From NCBI RefSeq assembly GCF_034190915.1, contig NW_026947485.1:36717519-36781518 (forward strand): a stretch of DNA of 64,000 nt, written 5' to 3'. The notes under the pieces are model-generated. The model ran no database searches and was not told the DNA's origin. It saw only the letters and a list, made by a program, of their open reading frames with translations. The DNA is from Cavia porcellus (taxonomy: Eukaryota > Chordata > Mammalia > Rodentia > Caviidae). The position numbers and the translations under genes are program-made. Shown piece by piece: positions 54,351 to 64,000 of this stretch (positions within the stretch are counted from its first letter, which is position 1; every line of letters starts with the position of its first letter).

Positions 54351-54695
54351 AATGTCACAGTCATTTTCTCATCTCTAGGACACAATATCCAACAGCAACA
54401 ATTTAAAGGCAAAGATATTTATTTTGGCTCACAGTTTTAGTCCATAGGTGGCCAGCTTCAAGGGGAAAGGCATTGTGGCAGAGGCCTGGACAGACAAAGC
54501 AGAGATGCAAAAGAGACAAGCAGGGGAGGAGACATACTCTTCTAGGTAATATCCAGTGGCCCACCCCTTCCAACTAGGCCCCACCTCCTAACAGCACATT
54601 TAGCTATAAATGTCCCCATGATTCAATCGTCTTCCAAAAGCACCACCTATGAGTGCAAGGAGCTTTGTGGGGACATCCAGATATAAACTGTAACA
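54351..54695 (-). mobile_element. MaLR-type solo LTR, opposite orientation
   Basis: 'aatttaaaggcaaagatatt', 'tattttggctcacagtttta', 'gtccataggtggccagcttc', 'aaggcattgtggcagaggcc', 'aggccccacctcctaacagc' and the end 'agatataaactgtaaca', the reverse of a TGTTACAG LTR start. With 53819-54216 it forms a convergent pair about 135 bp apart. Confidence 0.8.
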
Positions 54696-55093
54696 AAAAG
54701 GTATTCATTTCTTGGTGCAAGGGCTGGGCCTCCTTCACATTCACATGGGCAGGAAGGCCCTACCCACATTTGAAGTCTTAGTATCACCTTCCTGGCCTGA
54801 TATCTTTTACTTTTGATTGTTCTCAGCTTCTTCTTCATGTCACCACTCCACATCTCAGCCTTCTCCAAGGGGTGGAAGATCTTCAAGTACTTCCCTCCCC
54901 TGATTCCACTGGTCCCTCCCACCTCAGCCAACCTCCCTGTTCATACCTGATGCATGTCTGGGTTAATGTCTGAAGCCTTTCTCCAAGTACTGGCAGGGGC
55001 TGTACCTTCCTCAAAGAAGCCCTGGCCGTGTCACTTGGAGCACACTGCTCTGCTGGTACACATCTTAGATGTGTGGCAAAATGGCATTCTTGG
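54696..55093. other. Unique DNA, no feature recognised
   Basis: Single-copy DNA; the 94-codon minus-strand frame at 54647-54931 enters the LTR and is not called. Confidence 0.4.
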
Positions 55094-55172
55094 GGCTGGG
55101 GGTGTAGCTGAATGGTAGATTGCTTGCTTAATTAGCATGCATATGTCCTTGGGTTCAATCCCTAGTACTGTT
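55094..55172 (+). mobile_element. ID SINE (tRNA-derived), diverged
   Basis: 'ggggctgggggtgtagctga' (A box), 'gcttgcttaattagcatgca', 'cttgggttcaatccctagta' (B box) and 'ctg'. The canonical rodent ID layout, without a clear A-tail or duplication. Confidence 0.85.
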
Positions 55173-55516
55173 TAAGATAGGAGTAAGTGAAGGAAAGCAG
55201 AAAAGGGGAGGGAAGTGGAGAGACAAATAAAATAGAAACATAAGATCCTCTAGCTTGTGTCCCTTGCCTCACAGCTTAACTAGCCCCTCTAAAAGAGACC
55301 CTAGCAGACATGAGGTCACTATGCTCAAAGGCTGCCTCATGCTCAGCAGTTAGGGAGGTGGACGCAGGGAAAGCATAGGGGAAGCAACCCTGGCAAAGCT
55401 TGTCTCAAACTCTTGCTTCTTGAGGAGGGAAATCTTCATTGCCTCCATAGCAAGTTTGGACTAACTTCTCAGTTGTGAAAAGAGGGTTGGTTCTACTCCC
55501 TGGTTTGCCATGACAT
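55173..55516. other. Unique DNA, no feature recognised
   Basis: Single-copy, purine-rich just after the ID. Confidence 0.4.
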
Positions 55517-55527
55517 GCGTGTGTGCG

Positions 55528-55579
<52 letters not shown>
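55517..55579. repeat. (TG)n microsatellite
   Basis: About 30 TG units with a few CG interruptions in the first part. Confidence 0.97.
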
Positions 55580-55581
<2 letters not shown>

Positions 55582-57095
55582 AATAACTTGGCAGGTGAGC
55601 CACACCTGCCAAGTTTTGATGTCATTAGATGAGATCCAAAAAGGCCACTATAAAGAAGAAATGGGACCTCAACTTGGCCCAATAGGTTCATGACTTATCA
55701 TCACAGAAAATACATTTCAGGAAATATCAGTGAGAGGCACGGGCTAAATTATGTGGCTGAGTTAGCAATTAAGGAAAAATGAGAAAGAATTTTGATTTAG
55801 GAAGCACAACCCCGATGAAGACAATCAGACTGACCTGTTAACAAAGGCAAAAGACCAACTTTTATGGGCTTGCTGTGGTGGGCGAGGATCTGGTGAATCG
55901 TTGTCTCAGTTCTGGTTTTACAAGGTGACTGGAGAAGTACTTGTACCTTGAAAGGGCAATTCAGTGTCTAAGTGTTTCTGCTTGGAGCAGCCTCAGTCTT
56001 GTAGAAACTGCTGTAATCCAAAGTGACACTTGGTTTAGGACAGTGACCACAATTGTAGGAACCCACTAGTAGTTGAAGTTGCCTGTAAATTTCTTCTTTT
56101 GATGACATTAGTCTTGAAGGGTGGTGAGATAGGTCATATAAATTAGGACTTATCAAACTTGATACTACCAGTTCTTAGACAGACACTTACCCAAATGATT
56201 ATAATTCCTATATGTAGAGCTGAGTGAGAATGTGACTCAAATGTTAATACAGAGGACAAATACAAAATGAAGGACAAAGTTTTAATTACCCTTTGGGCAT
56301 TTGTAGGTATAAGAGTCACTTGTTCTTTTTGTTTTGTTTTTTACCAAAATCAGTTTTTAAATTCCTGACTTCCTCAGAAGAAAACACAAATCATGCTTTT
56401 AGTGAATAGCAGGTTAAGGACCCAGGAGTTGGTTTGTCCTCTGTCCCCATGGTGATCTTTGATTGTCCATTGAGGCAGAATAGACACTGTTGAATGGATA
56501 TAGATGATTAAGATGTTTCCTGTTTGCAAGAAGCTTGTAGTATACAGTTCATGACCATACGAAATGAATGATTGTCAATTCCCAGAGCACATCTGATTAT
56601 GTTCATGACCAAGTAAAGGGAGGTTCCAGTCCTTTGTTTGGGGTAGATGTTAGTTAAAAGCAGAACTCTTTGATTCTTTCTCCCTTATCTGATTAATCAT
56701 GACCATGTTCTCATCTGCTGCTCTTGATCAGAGGATCCAAGATCTGGGTCAGACCCCTGGATTGTCTGTAGTTCATTTATTGAAGAGTAAAGAGTAAGTC
56801 TGAGGCTAACAACACAACCTTGACATAATGGAAGCTGCTTACCTCTGATTACTGCCAGCCTTCAGATATGGACTTGATGTTCATTTGGCCCTCGTGGTCA
56901 CACCTGAGTCTCTCACAGGGCTGCCAGCTCTCCCTTCCTTCCTCACCAAGTATTCCCTGGACTTCATATCGAATGCAACTCTAGTTAATTCTCCCCTGCC
57001 CCTCCTTATCGCATTCCTCTTAAACTACCCTTCACCTGGCTTAATTTTGGGGAACGAGGAGTTCATCCTGTGGTAAGGTCTTCCTTTCTGTTTTC
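55580..57095. other. Unique DNA, no gene supported
   Basis: 1.5 kb. A 62-codon minus-strand frame at 55968-56156 contains a CGHC motif but no zinc-knuckle spacing, and is not called. An old unassigned repeat cannot be excluded at 55800-56160. Confidence 0.4.
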
Positions 57096-57276
57096 CGGTA
57101 CTGAGAACTGCACCTCAGGCAATCACACTGAGCTACCTCCCCAACTGTTTTTTATTTTTTTATCTGGAGACAGTCTCACTAAATTGTTCGGGCTAGACTC
57201 AAATGTGTAATCCCGCTGGCTCAACTATCCAGAGTGCTGAGATTACAGGCATGCACCACCATGCCCAACAGGCCAT
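57096..57276 (-). mobile_element. B1-dID dimeric SINE
   Basis: Reversed ID ('ccggtactgagaactgcacc', 'cactgagctacctccccaac'), a T-rich linker, then reversed B1 ('gagacagtctcactaaattg', 'agtgctgagattacaggcat', 'gcaccaccatgccca'). Confidence 0.9.
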
Positions 57277-57629
57277 CTTTTCCTAAGAATCTGTGGGGCT
57301 GATTTAAAGTTTTCACACCCTCCCCCTACTAGAGAAGGGGAGATCTCTCCAGCCCCAGTTGGCCACATTGCCCATTCACCTCATCCATCATCCAGACAGG
57401 TGGGCCCTAGAGAGAAGCCACAAGCAGGACAAGGGTAATTAGGATCCATTAAGGAGATGAGGCTGAGCTGGGTTTGAGGGTTCTCAGTGGGACCATCAGG
57501 CCCGTGGAGCTTGTTCCCAGAATTCCTGAGGAGGAGGAGAAACTGGGTAGGTGAGCATCCTGAGGATAGAGAAGCCTGGAGCTGAGGCAGACACCACAAA
57601 CCTGAGTTGGGCAGAGAACCAGGGGGAGG
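57277..57629. other. Unique DNA, no feature recognised
   Basis: Single-copy DNA between a SINE and a poly(A). Confidence 0.4.
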
Positions 57630-57652
57630 AAAAAAAAAAAAAAAAAAAAAAA
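57630..57652. repeat. Poly(A), 23 nt
   Basis: Uninterrupted A run with no SINE or LINE body recognised upstream. It may be a simple expansion. Confidence 0.9.
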
Positions 57653-58595
57653 CGGGATCTCCCAGCAGGAGCTGATGTGGTTGCTTGTTCCTGGGCCAAG
57701 GTCAAAACTGATGACTCCAGGCTCTGCAATCAAGTCTGCTTTCAGGCCCCACCCCACCCCACCCAGCTCTGCCCAGGGTTCTCTTGGTACCACACTAGTG
57801 CCTGTGCAGTGGCTCTCATGGCACTGTCTGCAGAAGACCCTGGTTGGAAAGCAAATGCATTCTTCAAGAGGGGTGACAAATCACCTCTTAGCAGCTCATC
57901 AAGCATCTTCTTCCTGATTACTCTAACAGGCAGGCTGACCTGACAGAGAACAGGAATGCTCAAGAGTGAAACTGTGATTATTTTTTTCTTTTTCAATCAT
58001 ATCAGAAAAGCTGGACAGTGGTTCTAGGGAGGAGGGCAGAGGAAGAGCAAGGCCTAAGGAGCACAAGCTGCAAGTGAACCAAGATCAGTGCCCACCTCCC
58101 TCCTGATGTGACCTGGCTCTGCTGCTGGAAGAACAGGAGAAGTTGTTCCAGGATACCGTGCAATGATGGAGAAAGCAGAGGCCCACACATGCTCACACAC
58201 ACCCTCAGCCCCAAGGTCTGACTGAGGGTGAGCACCCAGCCTTCCGACGGGGCCCATCACCGGAAGTTCTCAGAAGCCATGCGGTAGACTGGGGCTACTA
58301 TCTTCTGCCACCAGCCTCTCCTTCTGAGGCAGTGAGGAAGGACAGAGGCTGCGCAAGTGTGTGGAAAAAACAACAAAAATGAACCTGTTTCACCCAAAGT
58401 AAGGACTCGCAGGAAAATGATCAGCCTTGAAAACTAGAGCAGTCTATCCTTGTCTTACCTGCAATATAGAGTAGCCACAGAGCAAGAGAATAGTGATGAC
58501 AGGTAAGGCAAGTACAGGCTGAGCACAGCCAGCGTGTTTGATCTCTAGTTATCAAGGCTGATTATTTTCCAGCTAGATCTTATTTTCAAGGAAAG

Positions 58596-58600
<5 letters not shown>
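57653..58600. other. Unique DNA, no gene supported
   Basis: GC-moderate near 57660-58300 with short overlapping frames on both strands. None is recognised. Confidence 0.4.
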
Positions 58601-58633
<33 letters not shown>

Positions 58634-58755
58634 AGACAAGGTCTCATAGTGTTGCCCAGGCCACGCCCCAGTCTTCAGACTCAAGCAGTCTGCCCACCTC
58701 TTCCTCCTAGCTGGAACTACAGCCATATGCCACCACGCCAAGTGGTAAACATGAT
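58601..58755 (-). mobile_element. 7SL-derived monomer SINE (B1/FLAM-like) with T32 tail
   Basis: A T32 run (58601-58632) then 'gagacaaggtctcatagtgt', 'tgcccaggccacgccccagt', 'gactcaagcagtctgcccac', 'ctagctggaactacagccat', 'atgccaccacgcc'. It keeps the Alu-like block 'ctcaagcagtctgcc' that ordinary B1 lacks, so it may be a fossil monomer rather than B1. Confidence 0.8.
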
Positions 58756-59384
58756 TCTTGGCTTTAGGGGCAGCACTTGCTCTGTACAAATGCCTGTGTT
58801 CTCATAGAGTGTCAGTAGCACTTACCTCCAAGATATACTGCGTCAACAGGAGACAATCTGCCATTATATGGCACACTCAAAATCACACAGTTAGTAAGTA
58901 ATAGAGTTTGAACCCAACGAGTTCATTTTATTTTCAGTAGAAAGCTCAGTGCCTTAATATACAAAAGTGGTTATCATCTAAGTCCTCCAAACCTTCACAT
59001 CTCGGGTCCCCATATGCATCTGAACTTTCCACTTACTCATTCAGAAATTATTTCAGAACCAGTAAAAAGATGCTCCTGTAATGATCTTCACTTCTGCACA
59101 CCAAGCCCTCGGTCACAGTGCTCCCAGAGGGGGAAGCTCACAGACTGAGCCTGAGTTTCCAGGAGGGCACGGAGAACAAAGAACATGGAACTGCTGAGGC
59201 CAAGTCAGATTGGTCAGGGCCACTCATTTGGTGGCTTGAAGTCTCCAAAAAGAGGTCAGGGAAATAATAAATAAATAAATACACTCTGTGCAAACTTTGG
59301 TCATTTAATTGAAGCTATGGCCCTTAAGTGAAAAAGTAGGCAGATATACTTTGACTAGAATTTGATATATTTACTGAAAGGGTT
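58756..59384. other. Unique DNA with a MIR remnant
   Basis: 58860-58930 ('caaaatcacacagttagtaa', 'gtaatagagtttgaacccaa') is reverse MIR. The rest is single-copy, with a short (AATA)n at about 59262-59281. Confidence 0.5.
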
Positions 59385-59705
59385 TTGGCCCAGACAGAAT
59401 TCTAAAGCCAGGAAAGCCTCAACCGGAAGCAGGAAGCCCCTATCTCCCCTGCCCCTAGGAAGTTACCTGTGATGCCATCTTCCCGCCCCTGGAAATTTAC
59501 ATGTGGCGCCAAACCTAGGACCAATGGGCTACCTGTGCATCCCTAATGCCCGCCTTAGGCTCCATCCCAAACCGAGGCTATTTAAATACCTCCACGCCAC
59601 GTGTCCGCTGGAGAGATTGCTGGACGCCAGCGGTCGGGGGTGCCGGTCATCTCTCTCCGTGTTCTCAGAATAAAGGCCGCTTTTTATTTTATACTTCTCA
59701 TCTTT
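59385..59705 (+). mobile_element. Solo endogenous-retrovirus LTR
   Basis: GC-rich U3 with several CpGs, 'accgaggctatttaaatacc' (TATA-like, about 59574-59588), an initiator-like GC-rich R ('gccagcggtcgggggtgccg') and 'ctcagaataaaggccgct' (polyA signal at about 59668), then a T-rich U5. The order U3-TATA-R-AATAAA-U5 and the compact ~320 bp size fit a class I or II ERV LTR. No gag/pol/env is attached. Exact ends and target duplication are not resolved; 'catcttttggaaat' is repeated just outside. Confidence 0.75.
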
Positions 59706-61907
59706 TGGAAATATTTTTCATCTTTTGGAAATAATCCTAGCATTTACCATGCCATCTAAAGGGTGTTTATTAGGTCTTTTGTTCTTGTTTCTTCTTTCTC
59801 TCTTCTCTCCTCTTCCTCCTTTTCTTCCTTATCTTCTTTTTGCCTGCCTCTATTTTCTTCTTCCTGCCTCAGCCTCTTTCTGCTCCTTGTCTGTTTTCTT
59901 TGAAAGACCCAGGGACCCCTCCCCCAAGTTAATGCCTAGATAGGGTCTAAATAAATAGGAAACATCAAGGTTGTGGACCAAGGCCAGTGGCGGAAGCCAC
60001 CTCCACCTAGTATACCCCATCCCACTGCACAGGAACTTAGAGGAAGGCGTCCATGAGCTGCCTCTTTCCCCAGACCCTTACAGAGCAGAACTGAACGGAA
60101 CCTGTACCACCGGTGCCTCTATCTGGCTGAGCTCCTGTGGGGCTGACCTCCCTTGTCTTGCTTTGCTATGTGCTTAGTCAAAATAGCAGTAAAACCCACA
60201 GGAGACCAGAGAGGGGTGAGGCCAATGACTAATGTGCTGAGGGGGTAAAAAAAATGTAAGTATTTGTACTGAGGCTTGATTTGAAGGATAAGGAGATGTA
60301 ATAATTCAGAAAGGCAGAACCTTGAATCTACCACAAGGCTCCCCAAGGCAGAGTGGCAGTGAATGGCCACACACATTTGCATAATAGCTTTCTTGTTGTT
60401 TCCTTTGTTCTTTTTGTTGCTTCAACTAATTGCTTTTAAGCACCCTGTTATTTCCCTGCTGCATTTGAAAGGAACCAGCTCCAGTGATCCACACACACAA
60501 AAAAAACAGTAACTTGTGTCAACACAATGCAGTTCTTATGCATTCGTAAATGTAGGGAAATAAAAGATGAAGCTCTTGATGGAAATAACCACAGGAGCAC
60601 CTCCTTCTCTCCCTTCGTTGACTGGGCTGGGGAAGCTTCCCTCCCCGGCTGGCTTCACAGGTGTACCACCTGTAAACTTCACTATGCCCCATGTGTAAGC
60701 AGGACCGCGAGGTTAAAAAGGCACAGTGTTTAGTTTAATACGCTACTGTCACCATCTAGAATTTCAATAATGTTTAACAGGGGCCTCAGATTTTCATTTA
60801 ACACTTGGTCCTGCACATTATGTAGAGTTCTCTCTATGAGTCAAATCTGACTGGGATGTTGCCTGGCTCTGTGGAGATGGTGGGGACCAAGAAGAGGGAT
60901 TTGGGGACATGACTGGGATAGAATCAAAAGGGCTTGGCAACCAATTTGATGTGAAGTAAGGGAGAGGGGATGTCCAGGAGATGTCTGCGATGATCCCAGC
61001 CAAGTCTGCCTGGGGAGTGAGCAGATGGCAAGCTGTCTTCTACAACCCAGGGGGACGAGATGGGAGACAGGTTTAGGGTGTGGACTGGCAAGCCCAATCA
61101 TGTTATCTGGATCCCCCAGCAATCCCAGTCCCTCCTCTCAACTCTGCAGACATCATACTCATCAGCTGCCATTCACCCAGTCTTTCTTCCTGAAACAGTC
61201 TCTTGACATCTCACAGATGATGAGCTCAGGGAAAAATGAAAAGCTAGTGCTCTGTGAGCTCCCCCAAGATTCCAGGACTCCCCAAACACTGATGTGCCAT
61301 TACTTCATTTTTCCTTGATATGCTGTGGTATTAAAACAGGCTGGGTTAGACCTTAGCCTAGCACTTAGAAAAAAAAATACATAAACAAAAAACAGAAGGA
61401 TGTTATTACAGTGAAATTTCAACCATACCCTCCCCAAAAGAGAGAGCATGAAACTGTGTGTGCACAGAGGGTTAATTGTGGCCTTAGTCTCTCCTACAGC
61501 TTCCAGTCTCTGCAGGACTGAAGGGGAAATGATGGGGTCTGGCCTCTGTTTCACAAGCCTCTGTGTGTGTTTCCCCGGCCCTGAGGTCAGTTTATTTCTA
61601 AACGCATGTGGGTGTTTATTTCTGTGCCTGTTTCTGGGTTTGTGTCTCACATATACCAACACTTTTTAGTAAGAAAAGGACATAGTAGAGAATACTTGTC
61701 ATTTCTCCTAGGAAGCACCATCTTACCTGCAGTGTTTTGCTATTAGGAAGGGCTATTTGGGAAAGTGACACATTCTTCCTCTGTTGCTTGCAACCCACAT
61801 GTACTACCTTGAGGCAGCAGGTCTATCTTTCGCTGCTCTGTCCAATATGGTAGCCACTGGCCACAAGTGGCTCTTGGAATTTAAATATCAATTCATTAAA
61901 CATCCCT
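59706..61907. other. Unique DNA, no gene supported
   Basis: About 2.2 kb. A C/T-rich patch lies at 59780-59890. Frames stay under 125 codons and are unlike known proteins. Confidence 0.45.
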
Positions 61908-62105
61908 CCATACTGGAAATTGAACTCAGATTGAACTGGGATTCATGCAGCCTTATTATTGAACTGCATCCCTAGTCTGTTTTCTTAATTACTTACTTGA
62001 GACAGGAGTCTCACTAAGTTGTCCAGACTAGACTCAGACTTTCAGTCCTCCTGACCACTTCCCTCAGTTCTGGGATTATATACATGTAGCACTCTGCCCA
62101 TCTTC
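61908..62105 (-). mobile_element. B1-dID dimeric SINE, old
   Basis: Reversed ID ('tactggaaattgaactcaga', 'ttgaactgcatccctagtct'), linker, then reversed B1 ('cttgagacaggagtctcact', 'aagttgtccagactagactc', 'ttctgggattatatacatgt'). Confidence 0.8.
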
Positions 62106-62635
62106 AATATGTAATAAATTTTATTAAAATAAAATTCATTTTAAAATTCAGTTCTTCAGTTCAACTGGTCACATTTTGCATGCACTACAACCACATGTGG
62201 CTGGTGGTCACATCTTGGACAATGCAGAGCAGGGCCAATGTCATCATTTTAGGAAGTTCTATTGGGCAGTACTATTTCATTCCACCCTTTCCAGACATTT
62301 CTTAAAAGCTGTGGGGCCAGAGTATGTGGTCCAGGACCTTCTCACTTTACAGTGAGGTTTCTCAGAGACTAAAAGTCTGCTGGGGAGAGAAGGAAGCCCA
62401 CAGCCCTAACGACCTCACAGATACTGTGGTGATTATGCAAGAAGCCAAGGGAACTTAGTTTTTTGCAGCTAAAATAGAAAGCGTGAAGCCCAGATGTGGC
62501 CTCTGTAGGGCTATAGTATAGCCTTAACTCCAGGGCAAAGAATCCACAGGAGACTGGGGAATGCACAAGTGAGTTTATCCATCTCATGGCTCCCTGGCTC
62601 AACATAGAGAAAGCAATATACCCACCACCACAACC
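62106..62635. other. Unique DNA, no feature recognised
   Basis: Single-copy DNA between SINE and LTR. Confidence 0.4.
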
Positions 62636-62778
62636 TGTTATGGCTTGTTGTAGAAATTCCCCCAAAACCTCATGTGTTCATAGAAGGTTACTGGATCTAG
62701 GGTGTGAAACTGGGATTAGATTACTGGATTAGTCCATTAATTGGTTTATTAAAATTCTGTGTGGGGGTAATGGGAAAC
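62636..62778 (+). mobile_element. MaLR-type LTR, 5' part
   Basis: TGTTATGGCTTGTTG, 'cccccaaaacctcatgtgtt', 'ggattagtccattaattggt' is the 5' third of the family at 8550. It is cut off near 62778, next to the L1. Confidence 0.7.
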
Positions 62779-63816
62779 CCCACCAAAAGGCTTGTAACCT
62801 AAATGGAATAAAAAGGAAAGGGAATTAAAACAGAAACACTAAATGTACTGGAAAAGAAAGTAGATAGAAATCTTAAAGTTATAGGGGTAGGCAGAGAGTT
62901 CGCGAGCAAAACCCAACATGCTTGGGGAGTACTTCAAAGAATCAACAACTGGAATCTCATCTTATTAAAAAGTCTCGCACATCAAAAGAAATCATCAACA
63001 AAGTGAAAAGAAAACCTACATACTGTAAAAAAAAATTAGTCAACTATCCTTCAGACAAAGGGCTTCTATCTAAAACATATAAAGAATTTTAAAAAATCAG
63101 GCCCCCAAAATGCAAAGACCCAATCCAAAAATGGGCAGCTGAGATGAATACACACTTCTTAGGTGAAATACAAATGGCAAATAAATATATGAAAAAATGC
63201 TCAACATCACTGATCATTCAAGAAATGTAAATTAAAACAACACTGATACTCCATCTCAACCCAGAACCATAGCTATCATCAAGAAATCAATCAATAGCAA
63301 ATGCTGGTAGGGCTGTGGGGAAAAAGGAATCCTTCTCTACTGTTGATGGATTGTACAATCACTGTGAAAATCAATGTGGAGATTCCTCAAAACTCTAGGA
63401 TTAGAGGTTCCACTTGATCCAGTTATTCCCCTTCTGGATGTTTTATCACACCACAGCAAAATATGTACACCCAAGTTTATAGCAGCACAATTTGTAACAG
63501 CTAAATCTTGGAAACTACCCAATGCCCATCAATCGTGAAATGGATAAAAAAGGTGTATTTCTGTGCAATGGAGTACTACTCAGTTGCAAAGAAGGATACA
63601 CTCGAAGCTTTTATAGGAGGATGCAACTAAAGACCATACTCATAAGTGAAATAAATCAAACTCACACGTGTGAACTTCGTGTTGTCTCCCTACTGTAAGA
63701 AACTGAAAGAGTAAATAAGATCCAACTTGTATAATAGATACAGTGAAAGGGCAAGAAACTGCTCAAAAGGAAAGAACAACTTGGATGGGGGCAAGAAGAA
63801 AAGAACAAAGGAAAAA

Positions 63817-63899
<83 letters not shown>

Positions 63900-64000
63900 A
63901 TATCTATAATAATTATACTACTAATTTCTATTAATTCATTGAAAAGAATGGTTTGTTCTTATATTATTTGATGAATTTTGCATGCCTATATCCTGTAATC
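62779..64000 (+). mobile_element. L1, 3' part (ORF2 C-terminus and 3' UTR), runs off the window
   Basis: Sense landmarks in order: 'tggaatctcatcttattaaa', 'gaaatcatcaacaaagtgaa', 'gggcttctatctaaaacata', 'ccaatccaaaaatgggcagc', 'atgcccatcaatcgtgaaat', 'tggagtactactcagttgca' and 'cataagtgaaataaatcaaa', then 3' UTR. Frames are broken ('ataaagaattttaaaaaatc' has a stop). It is younger-looking than the antisense L1M. A compound microsatellite interrupts the 3' UTR, and the end 'ttttgcatgcctatatcctg' matches the nested L1 at about 40920. Confidence 0.85.
63818..63898. repeat. (TA)n-(TG)n-(TA)n compound microsatellite
   Basis: About 20 TA, then about 17 TG, then 3 TA, inside the L1 3' UTR. Confidence 0.97.

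Noticed and set aside
55968..56156. Retroviral gag zinc knuckle from a CGHC motif
   Set aside because: Spacing does not fit CX2CX4HX4C and no neighbouring gag or pol sequence is seen.
59973..60177. Retroviral internal region downstream of the LTR at 59385
   Set aside because: No primer-binding site after the LTR and no gag/pol/env similarity; the LTR is solo.
1..64000. CRISPR array, operon, phage or bacterial mobile island
   Set aside because: Repeat content is wholly mammalian; there are no dense CDSs, Shine-Dalgarno sites or spaced direct repeats.

Overview
The window is nuclear DNA from a rodent, most likely of the squirrel-related clade (Sciuromorpha). The main evidence is at least five SINEs in which a 7SL-derived B1 half is joined to a tRNA-derived ID half (6829-7040, 43232-43433, 45685-45874, 57096-57276, 61908-62105, plus a probable one at 48680-48870). 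This B1-dID dimer is typical of squirrels and dormice. Two young single ID elements, MIR/L2/MER5A fossils, MaLR LTRs and several generations of L1 fit the same picture. Species cannot be named from sequence alone.

No protein-coding gene, exon set or RNA gene can be supported. Open frames are short, or are antisense or repeat-derived, and none matches a protein I recognise. The window reads as a gene desert or the inside of a long intron: single-copy DNA (about 1-29 kb, 43.4-48.6 kb, 52.1-62.6 kb) broken by repeats, around a LINE-rich core.

Layout. 1-17 kb: unique DNA with L2, MIR, two MaLR LTRs, a palindromic MITE, a MER5A, a degraded B1-dID and a possible ERV LTR at 8.9-9.35 kb. 17.1-17.8 kb: antisense L1 3' end. 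18-29.7 kb: unique DNA with a second MER5A, a MaLR 3' half, microsatellites and candidate regulatory motifs. 29.7-32.9 kb: one L1 whose 5' part is inverted (twin priming), later hit by an L1 3'UTR fragment, a ~740 bp LTR and a B1. 33-35.6 kb: unique DNA. 35.6-43.1 kb: antisense L1 sequence, mostly one very old copy, carrying a MaLR LTR with an exact 5 bp target duplication and a nested 1.4 kb GC-rich insertion that contains an internally deleted young L1. 43.2-49 kb: unique DNA with B1-dIDs. 49.1-50.9 kb: a second copy of the 42-bp-repeat LTR beside another 5'-inverted L1. 51.6-55.2 kb: L1M, MIR, ID and MaLR, with two ID insertions showing perfect target duplications. 59.4-59.7 kb: a solo retroviral LTR with recognisable promoter and polyA signals. 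62.8 kb to the end: 3' part of a sense L1 running out of the window.

There is no genetic pathway to reconstruct. The information lies in the stratigraphy of the insertions (who landed in whom), in two independent twin-priming events, in the internally deleted L1, and in a few unique blocks that look like conserved non-coding elements. Repeat family names come from remembered consensus features, not from a database search.
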